Shown: one piece after another, positions 23,246 to 35,800 of the stretch
Position numbering within the stretch: the stretch's first letter is position 1
How the letters are laid out: each line of letters begins with the position of its first letter
DNA from: Tubiluchus corallicola
Lineage: Eukaryota; Priapulida; Priapulimorpha; Priapulimorphida; Tubiluchidae
DNA: 64,000 bases
Direction of reading: 5' to 3'
Assembly (NCBI GenBank): GCA_030141605.1
Contig: JAQGDQ010000439.1
Location: 62,001 to 126,000 of the forward strand
Made by a program: the position numbers and the translations under genes
The notes under the pieces: model-generated
Told to the model about the DNA's origin: nothing
Database searches by the model: none
The model's input: the letters and a program-made list of their open reading frames with translations, nothing else

Positions 23246-24998
23246 CCGACTTATGATTAGGTCTCTTAGACCTCCAGTTCCTATTCGTTCCATAGCCAGT
23301 AGGTCCAGTTTTTGCTTCTTAGTAGTATTTAGTGCTAGATGTAGTGACATGCCAAAATGCATTTATAATAATTTGTATTTCTGGCACTATAATTTATAAT
23401 GTAACCAAAATAAAGTAATATTCTATTCTGTAGTGTTTAAAACTATTTACATTACTTGCTCTCACTAATGATTCCAGTGGCATTCTTGCACACACTCATT
23501 GAAGGAACCTCTTATAAAAAACTAACACTGTAGAACTGATTCAAACAAACTAAATAATTACATAAATATAATTTTGAATTTATAATAATATAAATTTATA
23601 AATCTAGTATGGCAAGAAAGATCATTCATTTTAAACAAAGTCATTTCCGCAATGCATTAGAATGCATCAAGTTTCCGAAACTTCAAAAAGTTTCAGCACC
23701 TGAGTTTCATGTAGCTGTCTGATCTTTAACTGGAGCATCTTTTGTAAGTTGTGACAATGTATGGATGTCCCTAATAGATTGCTGTATTAGAAAAATGGCA
23801 GATTTTTTATTCTTGGGTGCCACCGAGCTGAAGCTTAACCGAATGATTGGTTGTACTGCCAAACCGAATTCTGAATAAAATATCAAGTTAAATTGGTATA
23901 CCGGACCAAAGTATAACCAAATTTTTTACGAGACTGAACCAAATTTTCTTGTAAATTCAATTCAGATGAATTAAAACCTCTGTAATCGCCTATCCTTTTA
24001 AGTTAATTGTGACTGATGATCTGTACAAAATTGCTCTGATTACCAAATCTGTTTTTGTATTTAATGGTTAATGTTATGTAGTAATGTATTAAGTATTTTG
24101 AAACCGCCCTAATTGCTTCAAAAGTTGTTAGAGCTATTTTGCATAATCAGTAAAAGCCATATTCAAATAAAACACCAGTAGTATAATCTTTTACTATCTC
24201 GTGTTCTCTTTGTATAAATGAATACTGCACTGTCATGCTATTGCGCATTGACATGACTTGTATACCGACGGTGCATCTCATCCTTCGAGTTATCATACAG
24301 AAACAGAAAGCAAAATATCGTCCGTTGTGCGTGTCTGCTGTTTAGTATCTCCTCTTTTCAGATAGATATTTATAAGCATAATAGGGAAATATTTGGTTTG
24401 TTTAATATAATTTTCACTGAATTTGAGAATTATTGAAAATGTAACTCGATATGCCGAAGGTTCAACGAACCTTTGGTGATTACATCGGAAGCTTACAAGA
24501 CCAGATTTTTATACCGATATTTAGGGAAAAAAAATCGGTGATCCGCATATTCGGTGCATGTGTAGGTGATAAGCAGAATTTGTCTGGTGGTATGACAAAG
24601 AAGTGACGCAAGACTTGCAAAACAGTAAGGAGAAAGTGATGAACTTAACCACGTTTTGACATGACAAGAAAGCCTTTTGAAGTCCTTACTAAATGGTACA
24701 TACTTATTATATTGGGATAAAATAGTCAGCCTTGGTTGGGTAAGAATGAACAATGCGAATGTTTAAAACAGGCAAGAATAGAAAAATTTCACATATATAC
24801 AGAGTGCCTTAAATTATGAAATAGTTTTATTATATAAAAAAAATGCAAAGTAACTTGTAAGTTTCACATGCTGTTAGTCAAGCTACCAAAGCAAGTTCTC
24901 ATATGTTACCTAAAAGTATCAAAAGTAATAAGCGGGCAGAAAAATTGTTTATAGGATTTCTGGTCAGTTTTGCTAGCTATTTTTTGTTGCACTTTCAG
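23246..24998. other. Region upstream of the ASB gene
   Basis: AT-rich with no supportable gene. It should include the ASB promoter or a 5' UTR intron: a good acceptor (GCACTTTCAG) ends at 24998, only 19 bases before the ASB start codon. No TATA or initiator element can be assigned with confidence. Confidence 0.4.
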
Positions 24999-25017
24999 AT
25001 TTTGTTGAAGTGGATGT

Positions 25018-27727
25018 ATGCTTCCTTTGGAAGCTAATGTAATGGGTACAGCTTTAAGTGTGTTTGGCTTTGGGATCGATGCTTTGACTTTGGAAAGACA
25101 GTCATTGATTGAAGCTTGTCAGGTGGAAGATGTCGACACTGTCAGAGTACACTTAGAAAAAGGGGTTAGTGCATTAACAACTGATAGTGATGGTGAAAGT
25201 TTGCTTTTCCTGGCCATCAGTGCAAACAATGATTCAGCTGCCTTAGAAATGACTCGGTTACTGTTGCACTATGGTGCTGATTCATCATCAGTCGTGTCGG
25301 ATCGGAACACTTGCTTACATATGGCTTGCAGTATGAGACGTGGCAGGATTGTTAAAGAACTGTTGAAATATAATGTTTCTCTGGATGCAAGAAACTACTC
25401 GGGTGAAACAGCACTTATAATTTGTGTTACAGCATTTGATTTGGATAGTACCCAGCTATTACTTGAACATGGAGCTGAAGTGAATAAGCCCGATTATTCT
25501 GGACTCACTCCACTACATTGCGCTTGCCGGATGCGTGGAAATGTGCATGTAGTAAACTTGCTCTTGCGGCATGGTGCATCAGTGAACAAAGCAGATGAAC
25601 GTGGTTGGTCAGCTTTGCATGTGGCTGCCCAAACACCAGATACTGAAATTCTATGTATGCTTTTAGCTCACAATGCTTTCCCTGACCTTGCTGCAGTGGA
25701 TGGTCAGACTCCATTGCATCGAGCTTGCACGCTTGGTTACCAGAAGAATGCTCGAATTTTATTGGAAAATGATGCAGATACAGATGTTACAGACATTACT
25801 GGACTGACTCCACTGCACAGAGCGGCAAGTGGTGGGCATGTGGAAACTGTAGAAATTTTAATCAAACACGGCGCATACGTTGATTCAATTGATGCCCGCT
25901 CATGGACAGCACTACATAGAGCATGTGCAGCAAAGGACAGCAATATAGAGGTTTGTCCTTAGGCATCAAAAATTTATGTTTATAGATTTTGTTGCTGTTT
26001 TTATCATAGATATTTTTATATATTTTTATTTGCAGGTATACTATGGATAGTATATATAAACTATAACTTCGGTTTAAATGTCTTTGAAATTTGTAGGTTT
26101 ACTATCTGTGTATAGTACTGCTGCAGTTGTAGTTTTAAAAGAAAAAGTGAAAAACAAATGGAACAGTCCAAAACATAAAATCTGCATTTGCTATACTTGC
26201 AAAGTTTAAATAATTCTCTGTATTATAAACGAGTGACCATGAATATGGTAATGGTTCCCATTAGCAGATTATGTATTTTTGTATGCAACACCTCGGCAAT
26301 AAATTATTAAATGTTAAGTTTCTAAGTAAATTAAATAATTTTTGCAAAGGGTGTTGTTTTATCATAAACTGGGCATTCTAAAGCTTAATTAGCTCATGCA
26401 TGTGTGTAGGAGGCAGACCTACCCACCATTTTGAAAACCTGCCAAAAATTATGGATGATATTTTTCTGTTTCTTTTAACATCCTGGGAAGAGTAATACTT
26501 TGTCCACGTAACACTCTGCCTACACAATTCTCATTTACACAATATTATCCTGATGCAGAAAATGCTGGTTTGCATACCACCTAGCATAAACATGGTCGGA
26601 TGTTACAGTGATGTTAAAAGTTTGCCGTTCTCAGCCATGCACATGCCCTAGAATATTCAGTTTATACTGTGTTTAATGTTTAGGTAAAAGTTTGCTGCAT
26701 AATATTTCTTAAGTCGTAATTTTAATGTCCTTTCAATAATTTTAGGCTGTTGCATAAAATAAATGCAGTAGGTACTTTCCCTATTTAAACCATTGCATTT
26801 TTCCAAGATGACCATTATTATAACATCCTGTGTTAATTAGTTTTTAACGAAACAGTCATTAAATTGCCAACTATAATTCATTACTTCGCAGATAATTTTT
26901 TCAATTATTTTTAAGTTGTGGCATGGACCTATTTAACCGTAGCTGATTTATTTGATTTTGCTTGAGTCTTATATACATATTGCTACATAAAATTATGGAA
27001 AATTTTGTTGGCAGAAAACAGCGGTGTTGGATACAAAAATACTGTTAAAGGGCACTACAAATATACTATAATTCTGCTGATTGCGAACAGTAGTGTGTAA
27101 TCGACATAAAAGTTAACGTTGTATGAGTATTAATGTTGTACATTGTGTTTTTTTATTTTGTTAAAGGTTATCAATCTGCTATTGGATAATGGTGCTGATG
27201 CTAATCTTCTTGACGAATACGATCACTCTCCGATATATCTTGCATGTAAAAACTGGTTTCATGATCGGGCATTTGTGTTGGTGGAGCATGGTGTATGCAT
27301 TGATGTGGTGCATCAACGTCGCAACAGAGACTCTGTCTTACACATATTGTGTAAGCAAATATTATTGACACAAGATAGTTACGAGAAAGCTAAGCAACTA
27401 ATTATTCTCAGGTTATTTTGCAAGATAATTGCAGCGTGCCATGAGGTTGACATGACGAACAGTGCTGGTGAAACTGCTTACAGTTTATGGGAGAGGTGCA
27501 TGTATGAAGCTTATATGGTTTCTCAGTCTAGTCAAGATAATAGTGTTATTGGACATTGTGATATGCTATTGGAAGTTATTGATAAAATGATGATTTCGAA
27601 GTATTATTTTAATCTGCAGTGTTTGGCAGCACGGTCAATATCAAAATATAGGATTTCCTACTCTGGCATACTTCCAGCTACATTGGTGGAATTTGTTGAA
27701 AAGCACCAAACTGCATTTTCGTGGTAA
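25018..27727 (+). CDS. Ankyrin repeat and SOCS box (ASB) protein
   Basis: Two exons, 25018-25950 and 27167-27727, join in phase 0 across a 1.2-kb intron (donor GTTTGT, acceptor TTGTTAAAG) to give 497 residues. About ten ankyrin repeats span roughly residues 25-345, with clear consensus blocks such as GLTPLHCACRMRG, GQTPLHRACTLGY, GLTPLHRAASGGH and SWTALHRACA. The last segment (about 463-492) reads NLQCLAARSI, then LPATLVEFVEKH. This has the form of a SOCS box: a BC box for Elongin B/C, then a degenerate Cullin-5 box. In the family such proteins are substrate receptors of Cullin-5 ubiquitin ligases in the cytoplasm. An in-frame TGA lies just upstream of ATG 25018; ATG 25042 is a possible alternative. 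I cannot assign it to one numbered ASB. Confidence 0.9.
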
Positions 27728-27962
27728 AAGCTGTAAGATCAGTGCTTTAAAAACTAGACCAAACTTGAGCCATCATGCCTCCAGGACCTATAAGTCAAGT
27801 TTATGTTATCCCCCACAATGTGCAAAACTATGTGTAAATATAATGCAAATTGTAAATATGATGTCCTAAGTATTAAAATATTAAACTAGTTGGCCACCTC
27901 AACTTTTACATGCTCATTACTAGTTTGGGTCTAGTCATAGTATTATTGTCCACTATTCCCTA

Positions 27963-27968
27963 AATAAA
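27963..27968 (+). terminator. Polyadenylation signal of the ASB gene
   Basis: AATAAA about 236 bases after the ASB stop codon; the first canonical hexamer downstream. Confidence 0.55.
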
Positions 27969-28019
27969 TCTTGCTTCAGTAAATCCGATTTTCTATTAAG
28001 TCATTTCATATTTCTTTGG

Positions 28020-28460
28020 TCTCTTCAACATGGAGCACGTTAAAAGACAATAAAAAAGACAGTTAGTGCAAAAAATGGATTTTAAAAAGACATTGTAATA
28101 AACACAATAGGCATTGGTAAAAGGTAACAGATAAAAAGGCAATGACAAGAACGGCAATAGATAAAAACAATTTTAGTAAAAAATATCAATAGCTAAAAAG
28201 ACATTTGTAGCAATGACATTTGATAGAAAGATAAAGTTATAGGTTTAAAAGATAAAAATAAAAAAGCACTAGACAAAATGATGAAAGTGCAGGTACAGAT
28301 GGAAAAAAGTGACAGAACAGTGTTATTTGTTTTTTTATTTTGTGTTTTGTCTTTTTTCCTATATTTGCTTTTTCACTTTTGTCTTTTTGTTGTGTCTTTA
28401 TTGTTGCCTTTTTATCTATTGACTTTCTATTTTATTTTGTCTTTATTGCTTATATTATCT
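28020..28460. repeat. Purine-rich then pyrimidine-rich foldback repeat
   Basis: From 28030 to 28310 the plus strand is almost all A/G/T-poor-C, with repeated AAAAGGCAATAGATAAAA-like units of about 14-30 bp. From about 28320 to 28460 it flips to the complement, for example GTTGCCTTTTTATCTATTG. The two halves could pair imperfectly. The hydrophobic open frames here (28278-28555) are by-products of poly-T codons, not a membrane protein. Confidence 0.5.
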
Positions 28461-29565
28461 CTGTATATAAGCAGCCACATACCAGTGCTAGCACATGCTT
28501 TTTATATTGCTCAGTTATCAACTTTTTTCCCTGGAAATATCTCTTGATTTGTTAATGAAGCTATTCCATTACGTAAAGCGACTCATAAGACGAATTCATT
28601 GTTGTTGATATGAATTTTCTTAATAAAGTGTCATTCGTTTCCAAATAAAGTGTTTATTTTGACATCTCATATGAAGCTGACTGGTGTACATAGTATATAC
28701 AATATTTCTTTATTGGGAAACAAGACCCAATTTGCTTTTGAGATTTTTGAAATTTACTAACTTAGAAGAATAATTTTCTAAGATAATATACTATGGGGCT
28801 CTGTGGCACTAGCTGTATGACAGAGAAAACCTTACAGAAATGCATTCCAAGGTTTATCTGTCAACTAGAATGACTGCAATCGTAATGTGCACACATGCTT
28901 GCACTCATACGTGCACACAAATTGACCGTTAAGTTCAGATGTTTCTATGCATTCATGGCTGCCCTGAAAGCAAAAGGCCTGGTTTTGAGTCTTATTGGAG
29001 ATGTAGACCTTTTTCAGATGTTCTAATTTAGTATTGCTTTCGTGCATTTATTATACATTCAGTAATATGGTTAGTGCAATAATTAGTTCTCACTGAAGGT
29101 GGATATAATAACACGCATACATTTCTGCGTGTTAACTTTACGTCATTTCTGTTAGAGCTTTAAGGATTGCCATGTTGATTATTGTAATGCCTCTTTTTAA
29201 AACAAAGAAAATCTTAACCAAAACACAAGTTTAATAATAATTTAATTGTTCTGACATGTAAATATTGTTTTTAATTTTTGTTTATGATAATACGTTATCA
29301 TTTTTAATAATTAGGGAGTCTACAGTAAACAATGACGACTATAGATTTTCTACAAGCTTACATTTGAAAAGTTTTTATGATAGAAGGCTTCACTTTCTGC
29401 ATGACGTGTACCTGTACAGGCAAAGTTCATGATAACATGGATTAATGAGTCACAATGACAAATGCTAGCAGGCGTTTCGGGGTAATGTTCATGTCCACTA
29501 TCCAAATCTCAGTGAGCTGTGGTTGATGTGCGTCAGAATAAAAGCAAGATTCAGTTGAGTGCACA
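28461..29565. other. Intergenic, ASB to ADAM
   Basis: No gene or recognisable repeat. AT-rich. Confidence 0.45.
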
Positions 29566-29621
29566 TGACGTTCAAACGTGATTGGCTGATAGCGCGAAGG
29601 AGGATCTTGCTGATGCGTCAC
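29566..29621 (+). promoter_or_regulatory. Candidate ADAM proximal promoter
   Basis: About 150-205 bases upstream of the ADAM start codon, a CpG-containing patch holds TGACGTT (CRE-half-like, 29566), an inverted CCAAT box in GTGATTGGCTG (29581) and TGCGTCAC (CRE/AP-1-like, 29614). The combination and position fit a TATA-less promoter. It is inferred from motifs only. Confidence 0.35.
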
Positions 29622-29770
29622 AACTTTTAGAGAGTTTACCAGTGAGTGCTAACAGAATTCTAATTTAGACTATTACTAGTATTAGCTCTGTGTTGCCTTT
29701 CAAATTTTCGTGAAATAATTATGCAGTGTGGTTCTTAAGAAAATTTATAACTGATGTTGTCTTATATGAC

Positions 29771-29846
29771 ATGTGGACGTTATACTTTGTGTTTATTACT
29801 CTTCTGGTCCATCGTGTAGTATTGGTGTCGTCAAGTAGAAAATCTG
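29771..29846 (+). other. ADAM exon 1, signal peptide
   Basis: [20 protein letters not shown] is a hydrophobic signal sequence. The exon ends SSRKS in phase 1 at donor GTAAG and joins in frame to exon 2 at 33223 ([11 protein letters not shown]). Confidence 0.8.
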
Positions 29847-32800
29847 GTAAGATACCGTATTAACATTTAAAACTATTAATAAAAAAACTAGCTGTGGGCC
29901 TGACCATGAAATGGTTAAGATGTATTCATGTAGAGGCTTTGTTTAACAGCAAACGTTTAACAAAGGCAGCACTGTCTATATTTATGTTAAGTATTTCTGC
30001 TGCCAAGTTACATTATAACTGTAAGTGAAAATTAAAGACAATTTTTTAACACCTTATCGAAGAAAATACTTTATCCAAAAAGTAGGGAGTCAGAAGGTAA
30101 CTATCTGTAAACAGTCCTCTCTCAAATGCCTTTTGAAACTGTCAATTGATTAAGCACTGATGGTTAATGTGATTCCATGGTTGAACCATGCCTTGTCCAA
30201 AGAAGTGTGATCTGATGTTGTTTCTAGCTGGTTGCACAAGTACCTTGGACTCATGACCACGAAGAACTCTGTGAGGCCAGCAAAAATGTCTGTCTCTATC
30301 AGATAAGTGTTTCCTCTAATTATTTTGAAGCAGCTCACTAGGTATATAATCTCACGCCTTTGCTTGAGAGTAGAAATCGAAGTAGGATCCGATTCAATAG
30401 CAAGACGAGTGCATCTATCCTGAGTTCTTTCAAGAGCATTCTTGAGAGTAGCATACTGGGTTGACTATACGACCAATGCATATACCAGAATGGGTCGAAT
30501 AACAGCTTTATAGAGAAAAATAATTACAGCTGCATTTCTCGATATCTCACATCGCTTAATCATGTCATCACCATGATGGCTTGCTCTTGCAGTGAGATGG
30601 CACACATGGGGATTCCATTTGAGGTCATTGGAAGTCATAACTCCTAAGTCTCTAATACAACTTTTTCAGCTATTTGTGCATTATTTAGAAAGTAAGGTGT
30701 CATAGATTTAGGTCGTATTCTCAGTTACTAGCAAATTTCTAGATTTAATTGCCATTAATGTAATTTTACATAATGTGCATGACTCTGCGTCTCAATCCAT
30801 TCCTGATACTAATAAACAACTGGGATTCTAGTTGTTAGTAAATTTGCAAATTTTAAGTTGCTTATGTCAGGCTTTGTCATAGGCAAACTCAAGTGCTAAA
30901 TAAAGTACAAGTCTTATTGACAATTTCACACTTATTGGGTGATTGACTATGATAACTTTTGGCTCTTCTGATATTTTTGTAATTTGTTTCGTTACATAAT
31001 TTTGTTTTTATTAAAGGGGAAGAAAAGGGAATTTTAAAGTGCATCCCAAAAAACTTTCTGTACAAAGTTATATTACTTGCCATTACACTTTCCTCTTTGA
31101 AAGACTTGTGTAATTGGAAAAAAGATTCTTAATAATTAAAATATTGATCTTATTGACAATATAAAATAATTAAAATTTTTGCTTAAAGAGTGTGCTACGA
31201 ATACTCTGTTTACTTCTAACTTTACGCAGTGCTATCTAAAGTTATTCTAAATGACTTACCCTCAAAATGGCTGCATCTAATGGTCATCGCGGGAGTTCAA
31301 ATTTATAAGTTTTATACAGCGTTGCTACTAATGCAAATACTGTATGCAGTAAGACAGCATAAAGTGATATAAAATTTCAAAACGAATTTTTTAATTTTTA
31401 TTTATGAAGTATGTTTTCTTGTGCTTCAAATACTATCACAGATTATTGCAATGAATATATTGTAATAAAGCGATAATTAAACTTACTTAAGAGATGGCCA
31501 GCAGGTATTTTAGCACTTATACTAGCCCATTAAAATCAGTACACTTTTACAATTTGCATAAAGCATGGACTTTCACAGTTATGGGTACACCCTGACCGAC
31601 TTTGTTTCTCAATAAATGCAAATGGTCATTCTAGTTGCTTTTCACTATTTTGCTTTTTAGTGGTGTTGATTGACCATAATTGCATAATTAGGTAGAAGTG
31701 GTCAGTAATTAGCAGTTTGCTGGGTAGGTTGGTAAAGTATGTGAGGATGTATAAGGAATGAATTCATTTGAGGTTTCTATCACTATAAAAATTTCATTTT
31801 CTAATTACTTCGAGCTTGGAATGGTTCCTCATAACCTTTCCATAGTCTTCTACTTGTAGTATTAGGGTTTTGCATAGGGCAAGAAGCTATTGCTTAATTA
31901 GTTATGTAGCTGGAGTTTTTCTTATTGCAATAAATGGTTTCATGTATTGTCCCCACTGCAGGTACGTTTGACAGATAGTTTTGTTTATTATCTGTTGACC
32001 AGCAGTGTCGATATTGTATAGTCAAAAACATTGTGGCACTTCATAGATATTCTTCTAATTTGGGTTTGTCTGTTGTATATAGGTTTAGCATCATAGACTG
32101 TTGATTGCCGCAACATTACTTCAATATTTTAAGATATATTTGCAATAATACATGTATTGAATTCCATAATTTAATGTAATCACGGACAGGTATTGAAAAT
32201 GTCATGATACTAGTTTTATAGTTGTAACAAGGTGTATTACATAATAATCGTTAATGTTTTTGACTCTGTCAAAAACTGTGGTAAGATTCTGCTTCTGTGA
32301 ATGGTGATGCTTTAAGTGTGAACTTTTATTTCGTATTTACAAATAAGAAGTGTTTTTCAAAAATCGCTCGCTGGGATTCGAACTCGGATCTTACAAGCAA
32401 AAGTTGTATCCTCGCAGACTGAGCCATTCCGGTTTTCCATGCCTATTCGAGTTTATTAACCAAGTATGTAAATGATACCCTTAAGTTGTCATGCACATTG
32501 CAGAGAACCCAGTTTCATTCAAGAATTTTGAGCTATTCAACCACCAATTAGTCAGTCAATGTTTGTGCTCATTTAGGTGTCTTTAGAAAAAACTTATATC
32601 ACTTGTAGCCCAGCTCCCTCTCTTTTGAAAAAGCCATAAAACTCCCTTAAACATTCCCATACCACACACGACGAACAATTTTTCTTGGGCGATGTTTCAC
32701 GAACATTTCAGGACTGAAATTGGACCTTCTTATCATTAACCTGTGATCTTGAGGTTCAGCGTCCACCAAAATCAGCTAAACTTATACCATTTGATTTCCT

Positions 32801-35800
32801 CTCACTCAGACCTTTCATTTCATATATTACTCAGTACTGTTACTCAACACTGGTAATGGTGCAAGCATTGGTGTCTCTGAAATCGAAAAAATTGTCTCTC
32901 GCAAATGGCTTATATTCAATCACAACATCTCGACCCCACCTAGCCACACGCCAAAAATTGTGACCCTTACCCAAAAACTGTTTGAGCAGATCCAGCCTAG
33001 TGAAAAAAGAAGCCGAGCCCACTCCGTGACCTTTGACTTGGGGAGTGAACATAAATCTCCCTACCTGGGGTATGTGCCCTGTGAGTTTCGTGAATCTAGC
33101 CCTGTGTGTACGAGTTATTAAAGAAACAAAAAGGCACTAAGAAAAAATTAAAAGCCAAGGTAAATCAAGAAGATTTTGTTGTAAAGCAGAATCTTAATAA
33201 TCATTAATAATGTTCATTTCAGTTGGTAAGAGGCTGTACTTATTGGAACCATCTGCAGAATTTAGTTACCACGAAGTGATTGTACCACAATTGATAGTTC
33301 AAGGAAAGTCACAAAACGTAACTACATTATGGAAGGTAAGTTTTGAGCTCAAAAAAAATTACTTGCTATTGAGTCATTAGTTACATTTTTAATTTTGGTT
33401 TTGATGGACTATGCAGTGGACTGGGCATACATTATTTCAAGTACACTGTACTAATTTGTAGTTAAAACTGTTTTGTGATTCAAGTATTGTGCATGCCTTT
33501 CCAACAGTCAGCAGAATTTCTGATGTACTCTTCGTGGCACAAAATTTTAATCCAGAAACTAATTTGCATTTTAGCTTATTCTTACTTGTGGCTTTTAAAT
33601 ACAGTGTGTGGAATATTTTAGAACATATTTTTTACATAACTACGTGAATTCTGCAAGTCTAGCAAATGTGGTTGACCGACCTCAGTGGTGTGTGAGTACT
33701 GTAATATGTGATTTTTCTGAAGTTATTTCCAAAGAAATAAATTTACTGTTGCAGAATGGTTATGACGAACGAATAACCTTATCTTTTCAAGCGTTTGCAA
33801 GATTATTTACAGTAGATCTTCAGAGAAACGGGTAAGTTTGTGGTGCTTGCAAAGTTTGAAAATTTGGTGTAATTAGTGATTAGAAATTAAAATTGTTAAA
33901 TTCTTGCTGTGTTTCTGTTCCAACATAAGGAAGTCATCAGTGACATGAAATTTATGTAAATTATACTAGACTAGATCATATTAGAGCAAAATGTAATATA
34001 ATCTGATCTAATATAATATCATAAACTATCACAAGTAAATGCTAATAAATGCAGAATATTGTCATCGTATTCTGGTAATTCTGTTTTTAAATTGCGCTTC
34101 ATTTATTTTTTCCTGGTATTTTTTGCTAGCAAGGTAACAAATTTACAATTTTTTCAAGGGAGCTATTCTCAAAGTCATATGTAGAGAAATACTTTGCTAA
34201 TGGCTCTGTTGTCGTTCGCAGGAAGGCAGATGTCAAAAACGTGAGTGTTCTTTGTTTTTAAGTTCAATATTTGTTGAACATTCGATGTGTCAATTTTGTT
34301 CGATACAAATCAAAGTACTGAGAAGGGGTTTGTTTTTTCTTATTGTAATAACTTTTGTCGATAACGGAAAACCAGTCTCTATTTCTGGCGAGCTATTAAT
34401 GGAAACTTAATATTGCCAGCTTTTCTCTTTGAAACTTACACCAATAGATAATTCTTGGAAATATGAACGGCAAGAGTCTGTGGTTGAAGATTACGTCTGG
34501 TTGCAATGGGAAAATAAATAAACAGTCACTGTTTACTATAGGGAATATGTGTGGACACATAGTAAATAATCATCTTGTACTAGGTAACTGTAAACCTCAG
34601 AACATAACATAGAGACTGTCGAAAGTCCACCTTGTTATGTTTTCTAATCCTCAGCCAGCATTTACTTAGCTAAAGTTGAAAAGGGCAAAGGTGTATTAAC
34701 TTTAGTAATTTAAAAAGAAATTATATACCGTATTTTCCCATGTATAGGAGACCCTTTTTTGCTCAGAATTTTCACTTTAAAAATAGGGGGTCTCTTATAC
34801 ATGGAAGTAAGCCAACCCTTGGAGAAGTCTGCAGCTGGGTCCTCAAGGCATGGAATGGTGTAAAGCCAGAGGTCATTATTAAATCTTTCAAGAAGTGTGG
34901 CATCTCCAATGCCATGGACGGCACAGAGGACAATGCCATTTTTGAGCAGAGTGACTCCTCTGATGATGAACTGGCTGGAATTGCTGAAGGTCTGACTCCA
35001 GTTGATATTTTTGATGAGAGTGATGAGGAATTTAATGATTTCTATGATGAATAAAGTTATTCATTACCAAAAAACTTTTTTCCAGAATTTTTGCCTAAAA
35101 ATTGAAGGCATCTCTTATACACAAGGGTCTCTTATACATGGGAAAATACGGTAGCTTAGTGGGTAATGAATACATTTCTTTTTTTAAAAAAATGTATATT
35201 TAAATATTTTTATTTTAGGCTGAGAAAATAGATTATTTAAATTTTTGTGCATCAAATTGAGGTTACAAATTTATTATTAAACCTCTATCTAAATGCAACA
35301 CTGTATGTATCATACACATACATATTGTTGCTTTATACTTACAGATAAAAGCCCATTGCCATTACCATGGTAACCTGAGAGGGTCATATGGATCTTCTGC
35401 TGTTTTTAGTACTTGTGCTGGTGTAAGGTTAGTGCATATTTTGACTTGTTTGCTTTCTGTTACCATTATCATCACATTGGCTTTTTTCTACTATAATTAA
35501 TTATTATAATTATCATCATCGTGCTCATCATCATTTTCATCTTCATCGCTACTTTTTGTTATATAACAGGTGATCTTTAATCTCATTGCATTTTTTGCTT
35601 AAATTTTATTTTATGTCTTGTATTCAGATTTGTACCTGTTTTTATTCATACTTTTTACAAAAATACTGTGTACAGCAATTTTTTTCTAAAATTTGTGCTG
35701 GGCTAGAATAAGTAGATTTTTGAAGGTCTTTTCTGCTTCTTTGAGTGTTCGGTTTGGCATCCACTTCTCAGTGAGTCATATTTACACTTTTATAGGAAAG

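Noticed and set aside
28278..28555. Hydrophobic open frames that look like membrane segments
   Set aside because: They lie in the T-rich half of a simple-repeat foldback; Phe, Leu and Ile arise from TTT/TTA/ATT codons, and no family is matched.
32355..32435. Functional tRNA gene
   Set aside because: The A and B boxes are good, but D, anticodon and T stems do not pair consistently; a SINE or pseudogene is more likely.
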